Source: Parietaria judaica
Taxonomy: Eukaryota > Streptophyta > Magnoliopsida > Rosales > Urticaceae
DNA: 64,000 nucleotides
Assembly (NCBI GenBank): GCA_954871525.1
Contig: OX940861.1
Location: forward strand, 9,842,842-9,906,841
Direction: 5' to 3'
Both the position numbers and the translations under genes were made by a program. Below the pieces are notes generated by a model, which was not told the DNA's origin, searched no databases, and saw only the letters and a program-made list of their open reading frames with translations. Positions 12,345 through 24,027 of this stretch are shown here, one piece after another (within the stretch, counting starts at the first letter, position 1; every line of letters begins with the position of its first letter).

Positions 12345-13305
12345 TAATAACCGTCGAACGTACTAAGGCAAGAATTGCCACAAGAACTCGAGAACCCGAG
12401 CTTTTGCCGCTTGCTCTAATACTCAGTGCGTCTACGTACCGCCATTAGCGCCTCTACCTCCGTCCCAATAATATATATATATATATATATATTCTTACGT
12501 TCTTGTCATATAATTATTCGTAAATAAATTGAAAACACATATACATAAATAATGAAAAACCCATGAAAAGATAACGATCAGGAAGCAAGGAATTTTGGAG
12601 GAGAATAATATCTAGGATAAAATTAAAACCGAGTAGACAATCCCAGCTGTAAGATAATAAAATCATCTTCTAAATATATATGAGCCACTCGAAGGAATTA
12701 GCTATATATATGAATCAAATCAAACGAACCAAGTCAAGAACACGTACGAACCTCCTGTCCTTTGAATCCGCCGATCCCTTCGCTCTTCTCTTCCACGCGT
12801 CCATCCCTTTTTAATCTCATCTCATAATTAATATAAATTATAAACAATTTCTGTTCAACGAATGTTCCATTTCCATATTTATAAATATATTTAATGTAAT
12901 TTAATTTATTTGTTCTTCGTTTTGGGAGGAGGAGGATATTGAACCGGCCAAAGGCGATATCCATTAATGCACGACCTTCGAGGAGGAAGATAAATTAAGA
13001 GATATAATTCAATTTAAATATTTATAGTATAACGTAGGAACAAAATCTAGACACGACTAATTTGTAAATAGAAAATGCTCTAAAAATCTGATTTTATTCT
13101 GAGAGAACGAGACAAAGCTGGCTTTAATTTGTGTCGTCGGCCAAGGCCAGAGCCACCACGATTCCCGTTTAGGGTTAGGGTTTTTATTCATTATCATTAT
13201 ATGTCTCTTCGATAAAGAAATCACTTTTATACAAGGACAGCTATATATGTATATATAATGTTCTCTCATATTTAATTACTCGATGTTATCTACGTAATCA
13301 AGAAA
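12345..13305. other. Intergenic region after the TRIM
   Basis: Contains a second copy of the TRIM left flank (see findings), an (AT)n run at 12468-12492, and minus-strand ORFs at 12734-12964 and 13057-13269 that I do not recognise. A telomere-like TTAGGGTTAGGGTTT at about 13171 is too short to matter. Confidence 0.5.
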
Positions 13306-13309
13306 AATT

Positions 13310-13715
13310 AATAAAGATAATTACCCGTTGATTCGTGGATTAATTATTGTTTGGTATTAATTAAAAAAATGCTCAGTTTAAGGCCAGCTTTTAATTATTC
13401 AACATCGTTTATGTGCTGATTTAACCACCGTCTATTTTTTAAGGGAATTAATTATGACTATAGAAAAATTATGACATTAATAATAGTGTTATTATATGAA
13501 CACAATTAGCAGATATATTAATCTAAAGATTAAAATTACACATTAGGTAAAAGTAAAATCGTGAATATCTCCGTCACGGCTATAGAGCCAATGGAAGAAA
13601 AAAATATATAATTTTATGTCGTATCGAGAATTAGTTTAAAAATAAATTTAATATTTTTTAGGCAATATATTATGAGAGTATATATATGTAATTTATTTAC
13701 TTTTCGCTGTGAAAA
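13310..13715. repeat. Direct duplication, left copy
   Basis: Shares ordered blocks with 14470-14680: AAGGCCAGCTTTT, CTGATTTAAC, ATGACTATAGAAA, TAATTTATT and the C(T/G)GTGAAAA end. This copy carries about 200 bp absent from the right copy. The two copies flank a LINE. Confidence 0.65.
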
Positions 13716-13721
13716 AAAAAA

Positions 13722-14462
13722 CGTGAGGAGTTTTGAAGATTTTTGGCATTGACATTCAACCCAAAGAAATTCCAAAAATCATTCATGTTGTATGGCGTTT
13801 CCCTCCTACAACGTGGTTGAAATGTAACAAAGACGACTCTTCTATAGGAACTTCGGGAGTGGCAGGAGCTGGAGGCATTTTTAGAACCTCTCGTGGATTT
13901 CCTCATAGCTCATTATCTTTCCATATTGAGTCCGCTTTTGCGTATGAAGCCGAAGTGATGGCTGCAGTATTTGCGGTGGAAAAGGCTATGGAATTTCATT
14001 GGGATAACTTGTAGCTCGAGTGCGATTCTACATACGTCGTCCAACTTTTTCATAAGAAATCGACAATGGTTCGATGAAAGTTGCGGGCTCGCTGGTCCAA
14101 ATGTATCCGCTATGTGAAAATCATTAATTGCAGAGTATCTCATATCTTTCGGGAGGGAAATAATAGAGTAGCCGGTGTATTTGCTAGTTTTGGTGCTCAA
14201 AATTTGGGTTATCATTCGTGGCCTTCACACCCGGATTTTACTTAGTCTTTTGTAAACGATGACATTTGTTCGAGAGAGAACTTTAGGTTTAGATAGCTCG
14301 AGGACATTTTACTTAGATTTTGTTTGTAATCTTTGATGTATTTATTTATATTATTCCGAGCCTCGATTCTTACTTTGCGTTCCTTAAGTGTCAACCTAAT
14401 TGGGATTCGAGTTCACTTAGCGAGATTTCGGACCTCCATCTTTGACTTAAAAAAAAAAAAAG
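13722..14462 (+). mobile_element. 5'-truncated LINE with RNase H remnant
   Basis: Plus-strand RNase H remnant: residues such as TWLKCNKDDSSIGTSG, GAGGIFRTSRGF, EAEVMAAVFAVEKAMEFHWD, then after a stop LECDSTYVVQLFHKKS and later SHIFREGNNRVAGVFASFG. The 3' part holds the family tail and an A13 tract at about 14450-14462. In-frame stops show decay. Confidence 0.75.
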
Positions 14463-14469
14463 CAAAAAA

Positions 14470-14680
14470 TAATTAATTTAGATAATCTTCCGTTGGTTCA
14501 TGGATCATTATTAGGTCTTTTATTAACAAACGCACAGTTCAAGGCCAGCTTTTCAATTATATAATAAATCGCGTTTATACTCTGATTTAACGACCATGCA
14601 TTGTTTTTAACGAATTATATGACTATAGAAACGTAATTTATTCATTTCTCGCGGTGAAAATAAAAATAAATATCAGGTAC
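14470..14680. repeat. Direct duplication, right copy
   Basis: Partner of 13310-13715, starting immediately after the LINE poly(A). Confidence 0.6.
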
Positions 14681-14689
14681 TATTATTAT

Positions 14690-15784
14690 GATGATATTTT
14701 CTTTGTGGGTGATTGACTTTTTAACCAATAAGAAATGAAGCACGTTAGTGGTAGTTGAGAAGCTTTTATCGCGGTTGACTGTTACAATTTTTTACCCTTA
14801 ATTATTTAATTACTTAACTTATATATATATATATGGTTACTTATTATAATAATTTCATTTTACGTATACCATAGTACATATGCTTTCTTATTTATATCGG
14901 TCAGAAAAATAATAGTACGTTGACTATACACGTATATTGGGTCTTGCGTGTGTATTTTTATTGTATGATTTCGTACTAAAATACAAATTGCATGTGTGCT
15001 TATACTTTAATACATGCTTAATTAGGAGAAAAAAATGTGCATGTCCCTTGCTTGGTTTTTGAAATTTGTACCAATTATATTTCCCCATACATTAATTAAA
15101 GACATATACATGTATTTAATTCAGTCGAGAAAAAAATAGGTTGTGTATACTGTGTATACGTATATTATTTTAAGCATTTCATTCATTGGTGAGACTAACA
15201 AAAACTAAAGTGGTTGTTGATTTTAATTAAATAAAAATTGAATTAAATTATTGTTTTTGGGAGCTGAAACTTAAAGTTTTGTATATTTGGCTGATTAATA
15301 AATGGTGGGTGATCAGGAAAATGTTATTCTGAACGATTGGTAGACAATTATTTGTTAATTGTTATTTGTTACTATAATAAAATGTACCCACTGCCCAGTA
15401 AGTTACGATAAAGACATTTATTATAGTATAACAACATTACCTGATAATGGCCCTAACATTCTTTGAATTTTTTTATTTTTATTTTTATAGCTCACGGTGT
15501 AATATAATTTGGTGGAGAACTAATCTAAGTAACAAGACAAGCAAATTAAGACTAAAAAAAATTTAAGTGATGAGCAATATAATTTTAGTCCTTAAATGAA
15601 AATAAATGTGAAAATTTTACTAATCTCTTGTTTGCGATTTTCACGCATGAGCTTGTAATTACATCGTCCAGAACAATGGTTTATATTTATATGATTAAAG
15701 CTTCGAATTTCGAAGTGACTGTAGACTAATACGAGCATTGAATACACATTACACATTATACTTTTACATTTATACTCGCATAAA
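14690..15784. other. AT-rich intergenic region
   Basis: No gene, repeat family or regulatory signal that I can support. Confidence 0.5.
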
Positions 15785-16560
15785 GAATTTTTTCTTTAGT
15801 AAAAGATGGAAGCTTGAAGTCTCGAATCTAGTCCAGAATTCCAACTAGGTTGGCACCTAAGAACACAATCAAGAAATTAGGCTCAAGATAATATAAATGA
15901 AAAATATTTCAGTTTACATACAAAACCAAAAGAGATGAGAACTAACAAAACATAAATTCTCTCTCAAATATTTAACATCTAAATATAAATGGAACTAGCA
16001 GAATCTAAAGTTCCCTTTCATACAAATATCATCATTAATAAAAGATGAAGTGAACTCCGGATCTGAAGGCCACCAATGTTGACATGGAGTCTAAGCACCG
16101 AATCTAGCAAGGGCATCAACAACTCGGTTACCTTCTATGATGATATGTGGACTCTAAAATTGATACGCTCAAGGAAACGAAGGCATATAGACCATTGAGC
16201 CCGCAATTTCCAAAGGACGCGATAAGACTTCTTTTGAAAAAGTTGAACCACGTAGGTAGAGTCCGATTCAAGCCAAAGATTGTCCCAATGGAATTCTTCT
16301 GCTTTTTTGATAGCAAACATAGCCGCCAACAATTCAGCTTTGAAGGCATAAGCAAACGTAATGTGGAACGCAAACAACCATGGGGAAACCAACGATAAGT
16401 TCTAAAAATACATCCTGCACCAACCACGCTTAAAATACCAGTAGCGGATCCGTCAGTGTTGCATTTAAGCCAACCAATATGAGGGAAGCACCAGACAACT
16501 AAAACGATGTTGGGGCTTTCTCAAAATGAATATCAAGGCCAAAAAACTTCAAAATTTGAA
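15785..16560 (-). mobile_element. 5'-truncated LINE, inverted relative to its neighbour
   Basis: Minus-strand reading gives the same tail (GGTGCCAACCTAGTTGGAAT, CTTCCATCTTTTACT) and the same RNase H remnant, with FHWDNLWLESDSTYVVQLFQ nearly identical to the copy at 13.7 kb. Frame changes occur between 16128 and 16427. It belongs to the same family as the copies at 8.9 and 13.7 kb. Confidence 0.75.
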
Positions 16561-16691
16561 GATCTTCCATAGCGTTTGACGTCCCCAAATTGAAGAAAAT
16601 CGTCTATTAAATAAACCGCCAAACTCTATTAAAAAAAAACACGCCAAATCTTTCTCAAAATATATTAGTGTTAGGAATCACATATAGTATT

Positions 16692-16893
16692 TTTTTTAAT
16701 GGGGTGGCGCTATCGGCCAAGATTACAATGCCCTCTCGCATTACTTGATGTATTCAGTGTAAGAACAAGTGACACTATTGGCCAAGTTTATATCGTAAAG
16801 GGGGCACGTATTTTGTTTCCCATGAGTTTGAACCCGTGACCTCTTGGAGAGGTGAGTAGTGGTGTTACCACTAGGCCAAACAAGCTTCGTTAT
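16692..16893 (-). mobile_element. tRNA-derived SINE
   Basis: Minus strand carries an RNA polymerase III A box TGGCCTAGTGG (16878-16868) and B box GGTTCAAACTC (16834-16824) at tRNA-like spacing, and ends in an A-rich tail. Flanks TCACATATAGTATT (16678-16691) and TCACATATAGCATT (16894-16907) are a 14-bp target duplication with one mismatch. Confidence 0.8.
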
Positions 16894-17899
16894 TCACATA
16901 TAGCATTAAAGAGTTAAAATTAACTCTAATTAAAACTTGAATTATCCATATTATAAATGCAGCGAGAAGAAGAACAATGAACTACTCGTATAAAAATATT
17001 CGCAAATATATATAGGAGAAGAACCTAGTTCTAAGTCCAACTTCTAAGTACTGATATAATGATATTAAACTTGTAATTTTTTTTAATTGGTTGACAACTG
17101 TGAAATGAAGACATGAAGTAAATATTATATAGAAGTCGATTAAAGATCGATCTAAGTTTGGTGGATAAAGAATTAACAATCAAAGTCTCTTCTCGCTAAT
17201 TTTATTTTTACCTTATTTTCATCATATATTATTTGGGCATGCGTGATAAAGACAAGTTGGTACATAAATGAAACTCAAAGTTGACATTCCTATATATATA
17301 GCGCCGAATAGTTTGAATTTACTAATTGGTAGAGGTATAAGAATTTTTAGTTGACTTGGAAAGAAAAAAAAAAGATGAAGAAAAATAAGGTTAGCTCACT
17401 CGGGAGATATTTAATTTGACGATAGAGCAAATAAAAATCGTAATAAACAAGAACATTTTTTTAATGTTATGATGTTTGATATCTCAGTTCAAAGACGGGT
17501 TTGAGATTAAGGCTTAGCTATTAGAAGTTAGAACCAAGGTTCGAATTTTCTTTGATTATCCTCGATCATCGTCAATTATCCGTCTTGTCGGTAGTCATCG
17601 GCAAATATTTCATGCCAATCGATTATCCGTAAAAATAGTCTAAAAATAACGAAAAGTTTGATACATTTTGAAAATTTGTGCACTTTTCAATAATTATTTG
17701 TATTATCAAATTATGTAGTATCTTTTAATTTTGTTTTTATTTTCTTATGTTTAAGCATGACATGATTTTAGTTATATTTGTTTGCGTATGACATGATTTT
17801 ATTTGAGTATTTACATATGTGAGAGTGAGACTTATTTTATTTACATATATAAACTTAGTAAATATATTCTTAAAATTATTTACATAATTTTTAGTGCAT

Positions 17900-17995
17900 T
17901 TTTTTTAAGGCAGCTTTACTGCATGTGGAGATTGAACCCACAACTTTCATTTTGGAGGTAGTGTGGAATTACCACTAGGCTATCCTAGGAACCAC
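17900..17995 (-). mobile_element. tRNA-derived SINE nested in the TIR element
   Basis: Minus strand shows A box TAGCCTAGTGG and B box GGTTCAATCTC and an A8 tail. It is flanked by a perfect 14-bp duplication AATTTTTAGTGCAT (17886-17899 and 17996-18009). Confidence 0.85.
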
Positions 17996-18119
17996 AATTT
18001 TTAGTGCATGTTAGAAGTGTAGTTTATGGGATTCTTTAATGCACACTTTGTTCATGATGTGCAGGTCAATTTCACGGCAGAGGTGCGAACTATGGACTAC
18101 GACCAATATTATCTTTATT

Positions 18120-18402
18120 CAGTGGCGGAGCTACATGTACACTAGTGAGTGCATGTACATATGCTCACTTTAAACAAAAATATATATATTCAGGATTTGA
18201 TTCGACTCTTCTCATTCCCTCTCCCTTTTTGACTCAATATATCTATTTTATTATCCTTCGAAAAGTAATATTATCTATTTATATGCCTCATAGTCGCTTT
18301 AATATAATTGTTTATATATTTTTTTTGTTTACGTATCTAAAAAAAAAACGATTGAAATATGCTCTGTGCTTCACCTGAAATGAAAGTCTGGCTACGCCAC
18401 TG
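18120..18402. mobile_element. hAT-like MITE
   Basis: Ends CAGTGGCGGAGCTAC and CTGGCTACGCCACTG form inverted repeats (12 of 15). Flanks TCTTTATT and TCTTTTAT look like an 8-bp duplication disturbed by an indel. The ORF inside is A/T filler. Confidence 0.6.
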
Positions 18403-18959
18403 TCTTTTATTGGAGTGTATTAAGTCTAGTTACGTAAAAAAAATTATGGTATAATTATCATCTAATTCGAACATATTTTTGGAGTGATTCCAAGTTCTAG
18501 ATCGTCTAATTAAAATGACTTAACCAATCTACAATTCCTAAAATTCAAACAACGTTTCAAATCAATGGCATGTTATTATTTATAGAAGTTTAACTTATTA
18601 AATCAATTTAAAAAAAAATAACTATTTTATTTGATATATTTTCAATTTCATAAATTAATTATTTTAATAAATTATATTTGATGAATTAATAATTTTCATT
18701 AAATTATAATTTTGTACGATTTCAAACTTTGATAAATTTGTTATTTAATAGTATAACAAAATTTTAATAATAAAATCCATTGTTTTATTACATTGTTAGA
18801 AAATCTATCTCGTTGCTAAACAAAAAGTAGTTGATTACATATCCAAAGTATTTTATATATGTATGATTAACGTTAACCTTTACAGTCCCTACGGAAAATA
18901 AAACGTTAACCTTAGTTAACCGCCAAAAAATCTCGAATTCACCTGTTGAAGTAGCTGAA

Positions 18960-19330
18960 GAATCTCCATATTACCAAAAGATTCTTGCTCCGGATCCCTA
19001 CCAGAGCATTGCCAGAGCGACTTCGGAGACTCGCCCAAGCGACGCCAGAGACCCTTTTTTGGTCTCGAAGTTCGCTAAACCCTAAAGGTTTCTCACGCGT
19101 CCCCGGAGCCCTACCGGAGGATTGACAGAGAGACGCCGGAAACCCTTTCTTGGTCTGGATTACCCCAAAGTTTGCTAAACCCTATAGGTTTCTCGCACGT
19201 CCCCGGAGCCCTACTGGAGTGACGCCGGAGCCCAACCGGAGCCCTACCTGAGCATAGCCGGAAAGACGCCGGAGCCACTCCCGGATGGAGACTGCGTCGA
19301 CGTTGAAGTTATTGCAAATTCCTTTGCCCC
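18960..19330. repeat. GC-richer duplicated block inside the TIR element
   Basis: Two degenerate copies of about 120 bp share TTTGGTCT, GCTAAACCCTA(A/T)AGGTTTCTC and CGTCCCCGGAGCCCTAC, followed by repeated GACGCCGGAGCC and GGAGCCCTAC motifs. Composition differs sharply from the AT-rich arms. It may be captured genomic sequence; no protein family is recognisable. Confidence 0.55.
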
Positions 19331-20330
19331 GCCAGATCTGATTCTTTAGATGGAAGAATTGATACACGGATGACGAATGTCATAGCTATAAATATTTTTG
19401 CATTTTTGTCATAGTTAAATGTCATAAATATTTAACTTCGCATGGCCTACTAGCCAAATATCAAGATAGATAGGTTGAGTTGCTTCGATTTAGAATTGTA
19501 GATTGCTATTTATATATTAGTAGTTCATTGTTTTCTTTGCATTTGTTCCATGTGGGACTTTCCAATTCCAAACAAATGTGTATTTTTCATTATTTCTATT
19601 TGCTCCATGTGAGACTTCCTCATAAAGCCAAATAGTTAATAATGCGTATTATCAAATTATGTAGTATCTTTTAATCTTGTTTGTATTTTCTTATGTTTGA
19701 AGATGACATGATTTTATTTACCTTTATTTGAGTATGACGTCATTTTATTTGAGTATTTACATATATGAGAGTGAGACTATATTTTATTTACATATGTAAA
19801 TTTAATAAATATATTCTTAAAACTATTTTAGTGGGTTTTCATCAATAATCCTCGATAAGTGTCGGTAATGATAAACTACAGTTTTAGTAGTTTTCCATCG
19901 ATAATCCTCGAAAATCCATCGATAATCTTCTAAAACGGCAACTAATTTATCGGTAAAAACGACATTTTGAACCTTGGTTAGAACTATATTTTGACCGTAA
20001 TAACAAAAAAACCTTGGGTGTGTTTATTTATATTCTGGAAACGACAACAACTTAGAAGTTTCGAAAAAAGACACTAACAGCTATACACAAGATAAGATAT
20101 CTAAAACGACATGAACTGCAAAATGACATACATGAATCTTGACAACTTGTGCAAAATAAGTAACCTTATGCAATTTTCGAAAACGACAAGTTTATAGCCA
20201 TACGTTCGAAAGACACTAAAATTAAAACATCGAGAAGTGAGTATACGATAATAATTTTCGGAAGTTATTTGCAGCATAAAGACTCAGAAGTCATCAAATT
20301 TTAGCCAAAATAATTTTTTATTTTCTATGG

Positions 20331-20991
20331 TGTTATGGGTATTTTTGCCTAGCCCAAAAATAGGGCCCAAAATGATTTAAAACAAAAAACAAAAAAACAA
20401 AAAGTATGGACGCCCTTAAAATGGGTTCTTTAGAAATGGGGGCAATCTAAATGGGCTCCCTAGAAATGAGCACCCTTGAAATAGGCTATCTTAAAATTGG
20501 CGCCTTAGAAATGAGCACACTTAAAATGGGCGCCTTAGAAATGGGCACCCTTGAAATGGGCGCGCTTACTTTTTCATAACAATTACTTGATTGTCCAGGG
20601 GCCTAATAAAGTTATTTTTAATTGCTCAGAGGCCCCTGGGCCCTTCTATAAATAGAAGTTTCAGACTCAGAAAAACGGATCCGATCCCATTCGAACTCGG
20701 AACTATACACATTTAACTCAAACGCTCTCTAAAGCGATAAAATCTCTAACACTCACTTTGAACTACGTGATGACCTGATCCCGTTAAAATGGGTACGTAG
20801 GCAGCCTCGTTAGAAGTGACGAGGTCCGACATCATATATTATCAAATCCCTTCTTTTTTATGTCATTAAGCATATCTTTGAAGGCGAAGAATCAAGCTTC
20901 CCGCCCAATCCGACTTTCAAACGGACATTGGGCCCGGTCCAAACTCAAGACTTGGGCCGCTTTGGTGTTGATCCATTTTTCGACATTAACA
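20331..20991 (+). mobile_element. Solo LTR (661 bp)
   Basis: Starts TGTTATGGG and ends TTAACA, with perfect 5-bp duplication TATGG (20326-20330 and 20992-20996). It contains TATAAATA (about 20647) and the block TACGTAGGCAGCCTCG typical of Ty3/gypsy LTR leader regions. The terminal segment GACATTGGGCCCGGTCCAA is shared with the next solo LTR, so the two families are related. No internal domain remains. Confidence 0.85.
20405..20572. repeat. Degenerate minisatellite, unit about 18 bp
   Basis: Roughly nine imperfect units based on AAATGGGC(G/A)CCCTTGA and variants, in the U3-like part of the solo LTR. Confidence 0.75.
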
Positions 20992-20996
20992 TATGG

Positions 20997-21539
20997 CATA
21001 AAAACTCTTAAGTTTATCAAAGTCTAGCCAAAAATCACTTTCTATATGCGCCATAAAGACCCAATCTCTCTAAAAAAATCAATTTAAATTTGGACCATAT
21101 TAAGGTAAAATATGTCAAATAATTTTTGTACCCCCCGAAAATTTATGTCCAAAGTTCAGTTAAAATATAGCTGAATTTTAGACCTACTGAAACAGACGTA
21201 AAAATAAAAAATAAATAAATCTTAAGTTTGGACAAAAGTACTCTTGATTCTACGCCCTCTCTTCTTTTATCTCTCACTTTTTTCACCATTTTCTCTCCCT
21301 CATCAACTCTCTCCCTCCGTTCAAGTACCGTAGAACCTTGATTAATTAATAATTTTACCCGGTCTTGACTCGAGCCTAACTAGATAAATTAATAATTCGC
21401 TAAATTTATAAGACAATAATATTTTTATCAGTATATAAGTCCCCAACTGATATATAAATTAATAATTCAACATAAAAAATAATAATAAAATAGTATATAT
21501 AATTCTGAAATCACTATAAATAAAATATAACATTACATA
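20997..21539. other. AT-rich stretch between solo LTRs
   Basis: No gene. The segment from about 21321 (CCGTAGAACCTTG, AAATTAATAATTC repeats) resembles one half of an AT-rich MITE; a similar AATTAATAATTCG segment lies at 23020-23095 beyond the solo LTR, suggesting the LTR may have split it. Confidence 0.4.
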
Positions 21540-21544
21540 GCTAG

Positions 21545-22761
21545 TGTTACGGGTAATTCATGGAATTGATTTTAAAACAAATTAATAAAAGAAGAATTAT
21601 TAAATTAAATTTTCTTTTATTTAATTAAGTCAATTTTAGCCCAAAACACCCTCCGGAGGCCCGTTTTCATAAAATACAGTGTCTAGATGTTTCTAGAAAT
21701 ATCAAGATACTCAAAAACGACATAAAATTTGTGAAAAACGGCCTTGGGACGCCCCCGGAACCCTAAAAGAGCTCCGGAAGCACTTCGGGCGGGCCCCACA
21801 GGCGCCAAAAACCATCCAGGAGCTGCCATGTGGCACCAAAAGCATCCGCGCGCCCTCCCGAGTGATGATGTCAGCTATGTGACGTCTTCAGTACGCCTTC
21901 TTTCTCCTGGCGCGTGGGCAGCGCGTAGCTACAGAAAACCGTGTGGGCGCGTGGAGCATCCGATAGAGCTGATTTTGGTGGCGTTGGAAAGATCTCATTC
22001 CGAGGACCCAAAAAACTATATTTATTTTCTCCAGGGGCCTCCCGGAGTAATAAATAATCACGTTTTAGTCCTCGTACTCCCTTATAAATAGAAGCTCGGT
22101 TCATTCAAACCGAAACTCATCGGAACTCATCCAAACTCGCTCTATACTCTCTCTACTTCCTATAAAATCGCCTCCCCCTCAAATATTCCACTAATGTTGA
22201 GCGTCGGAGGTGAATACGGGGGTACCCCCCCCCCCCCCCCCCCCGGTTCTCCCTGACCTCGGGTGTTCTTTTCCCCAGGTCTGAATACGGAGGAGCCAGT
22301 TGGAGCGGGAGCCCTGGAGAAGATTATGGTACGATTTGCGACCCCCTGTCAAGGTCACGGATCCGTGCGATGCTTGTTCTATCCCTCAGTCTTGTATCTC
22401 AGATCAGATATACTGACTTTGCGGATAGACCATAGGACCCGGACTGGGATAAGTAGCACAAGTCGAGGGTCCGATCTACCAGGGTCCACTGAAAGGTTGA
22501 AACTGTGATCTCCCATTCGTGAAGACTCGATCTGCGTGGCGCCCCAGACCTGTAACCCGGGCCTTGTCCATTCCAGGCCCTGCGGTAAGAGGTAGCGTGG
22601 TGGCCCGGAACGCCGGTCCGCGGACAGCGGATGATCTGTTCGACCCTAGGTGCCAGAGATTCTTTTCCAAAGCCCGCCAAAGTCCACAAAACGACATTGG
22701 GCCCGGTCCAACACAAGCAATTGGGCCGCTACAGTGTTTGATCTAAAATACAGCATCAACA
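21545..22761 (+). mobile_element. Solo LTR (1,217 bp)
   Basis: Starts TGTTACGGG and ends CATCAACA; flanked by a perfect GCTAG duplication (21540-21544 and 22762-22766). TATAAATA at 22083-22090 is a likely LTR TATA box. It contains a 20-C run (22225-22244) and the same GACATTGGGCCCGGTCCAA block as the solo LTR at 20.3 kb. Several ORFs on both strands inside it are not supported as genes. Confidence 0.85.
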
Positions 22762-23095
22762 GCTAGTTAAAAAATCATCTTAAATAGAAACAAAATACAC
22801 TAATTATCTGCATAGCATTAAGAATGTATGGTCTTGTATTTTCGTAATGTAACAAAAAATTGTTCAAAGTGACTATCGTTGCAATTGAACCATGACATAA
22901 AACAAGCTCTATTTGAATAATATTATCTTTGAACTATGTATTATGATTACAATATCCTTACATGTTATGTAATGATTTTTTTTTCTTCTAAATATAATGA
23001 TTACATAACTAATACTTTATAAATTAATAATTCGATAATATAATAAATTTTGGTAGTCTCAACATTATTAATTTATAAATATTTTAATGTAGTGA

Positions 23096-23948
23096 CCAAG
23101 GTGTTAAATGTCGCAAATTTCCATGGGCATGTCGACCGATTTTCTTTTTTCGGAGAAATACGAAACGAAATCTTCGTCGTTTCGCTTTCGTTTTTTGGAA
23201 TTTCGCGAATTTCCATGGGCACGCCCATTTAGCTGCCCAATGTCGTTTTTGTGAAGGAAAACATGGAAAAGTGCTGCCAATTTTCATAAATAGCTAAAAT
23301 TTTGTGGCAAAAATACCAATTAAACTTTCGGAAAAAATAATTATGTATGCCCACCCCGCCTCGCCTCACCACGGCCGGTCGGACAGCGGCGGCGGCCGCG
23401 CGTGTGGTGGTGGTACATATGTTTGAGTCATCTCCGTTCCACAAGAGTGGGTGACCCCAAGGACCCAAACCCTTGTACCTAATATTTGGTATTTGAACCA
23501 TTCCAAACTCGTGTAATCTAGCAACATGACACTCTTTGGTATTCAATCAATATTATACATTTCACTTCACCTAATAAATTAATTTAATATTATACACTTC
23601 AAGTCTTCAACTAATAAACTGACTTAATATTATACATTTCACATACATATTTAAGTTACAAATGTGTTTTATTGTATACAATTATGTCTTGTAATTATTA
23701 AATATGTAGTTTTGAACCTATGTAAATATCTTGCCTAAATACTCAAAAATATTTTCCAGAATATCCGTCCAAAACCCCCCATCGGCATGCAGTATGCCCA
23801 TGAAAAATATGGGGTATTTTCGGCATGCGGCATGCTTTTTTTTTTTTTTTCTTTATCGATTTTCCCATCGACATACCCATCAGCAATCGATATGTACGTA
23901 AAATAGAAATTGCGAAACGACATCGACAAGCGGCATTTAAAATCTTGA
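23096..23948. mobile_element. TIR element related to the CCAAGG family (degraded)
   Basis: Left end CCAAGGTGTTAAATGTCGC and the reverse complement of the right end (CAAGATTTTAAATGCCGC) align. Arms hold CATGGGCA, GGCATGC and ATCGAC motifs. A short GC-rich block (about 23353-23412) interrupts the AT-rich core. No target duplication is evident. Confidence 0.5.
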
Positions 23949-24027
23949 TTGTAGCAAACTTGGTACTATTTAATGGAGTTTCACTTGGAGAAAGATTGTG
24001 ACATGCCAAAATATATTAGGAGGATTA

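Larger units (their letters stand above)
17534..19977. mobile_element. TIR element with CCAAGGTT ends and 6-bp target duplication
   Basis: Ends CCAAGGTTCGAA and TTTTGAACCTTGG are inverted; TTAGAA flanks both sides (17528-17533 and 19978-19983). Both arms are rich in self-complementary ATTATC/GATAATC and ATCGAT motifs. The 2.4-kb interior carries a SINE (17900-17995), a hAT-like MITE (18120-18402) and a GC-richer duplicated block (about 18960-19330). No transposase ORF is present, so the element is non-autonomous. Confidence 0.65.

Noticed and set aside
13165..13190. Telomere-like TTAGGGTTAGGGTTT
   Set aside because: Only two units; not an interstitial telomere array.
16824..16878. tRNA-like A and B boxes
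   Set aside because: No complete cloverleaf; flanking 14-bp duplications and an A-rich tail identify a SINE, not a functional tRNA gene.
22263..22716. ORFs on both strands inside the 21.5-kb solo LTR
   Set aside because: No recognisable domain; they lie wholly within a solo LTR.
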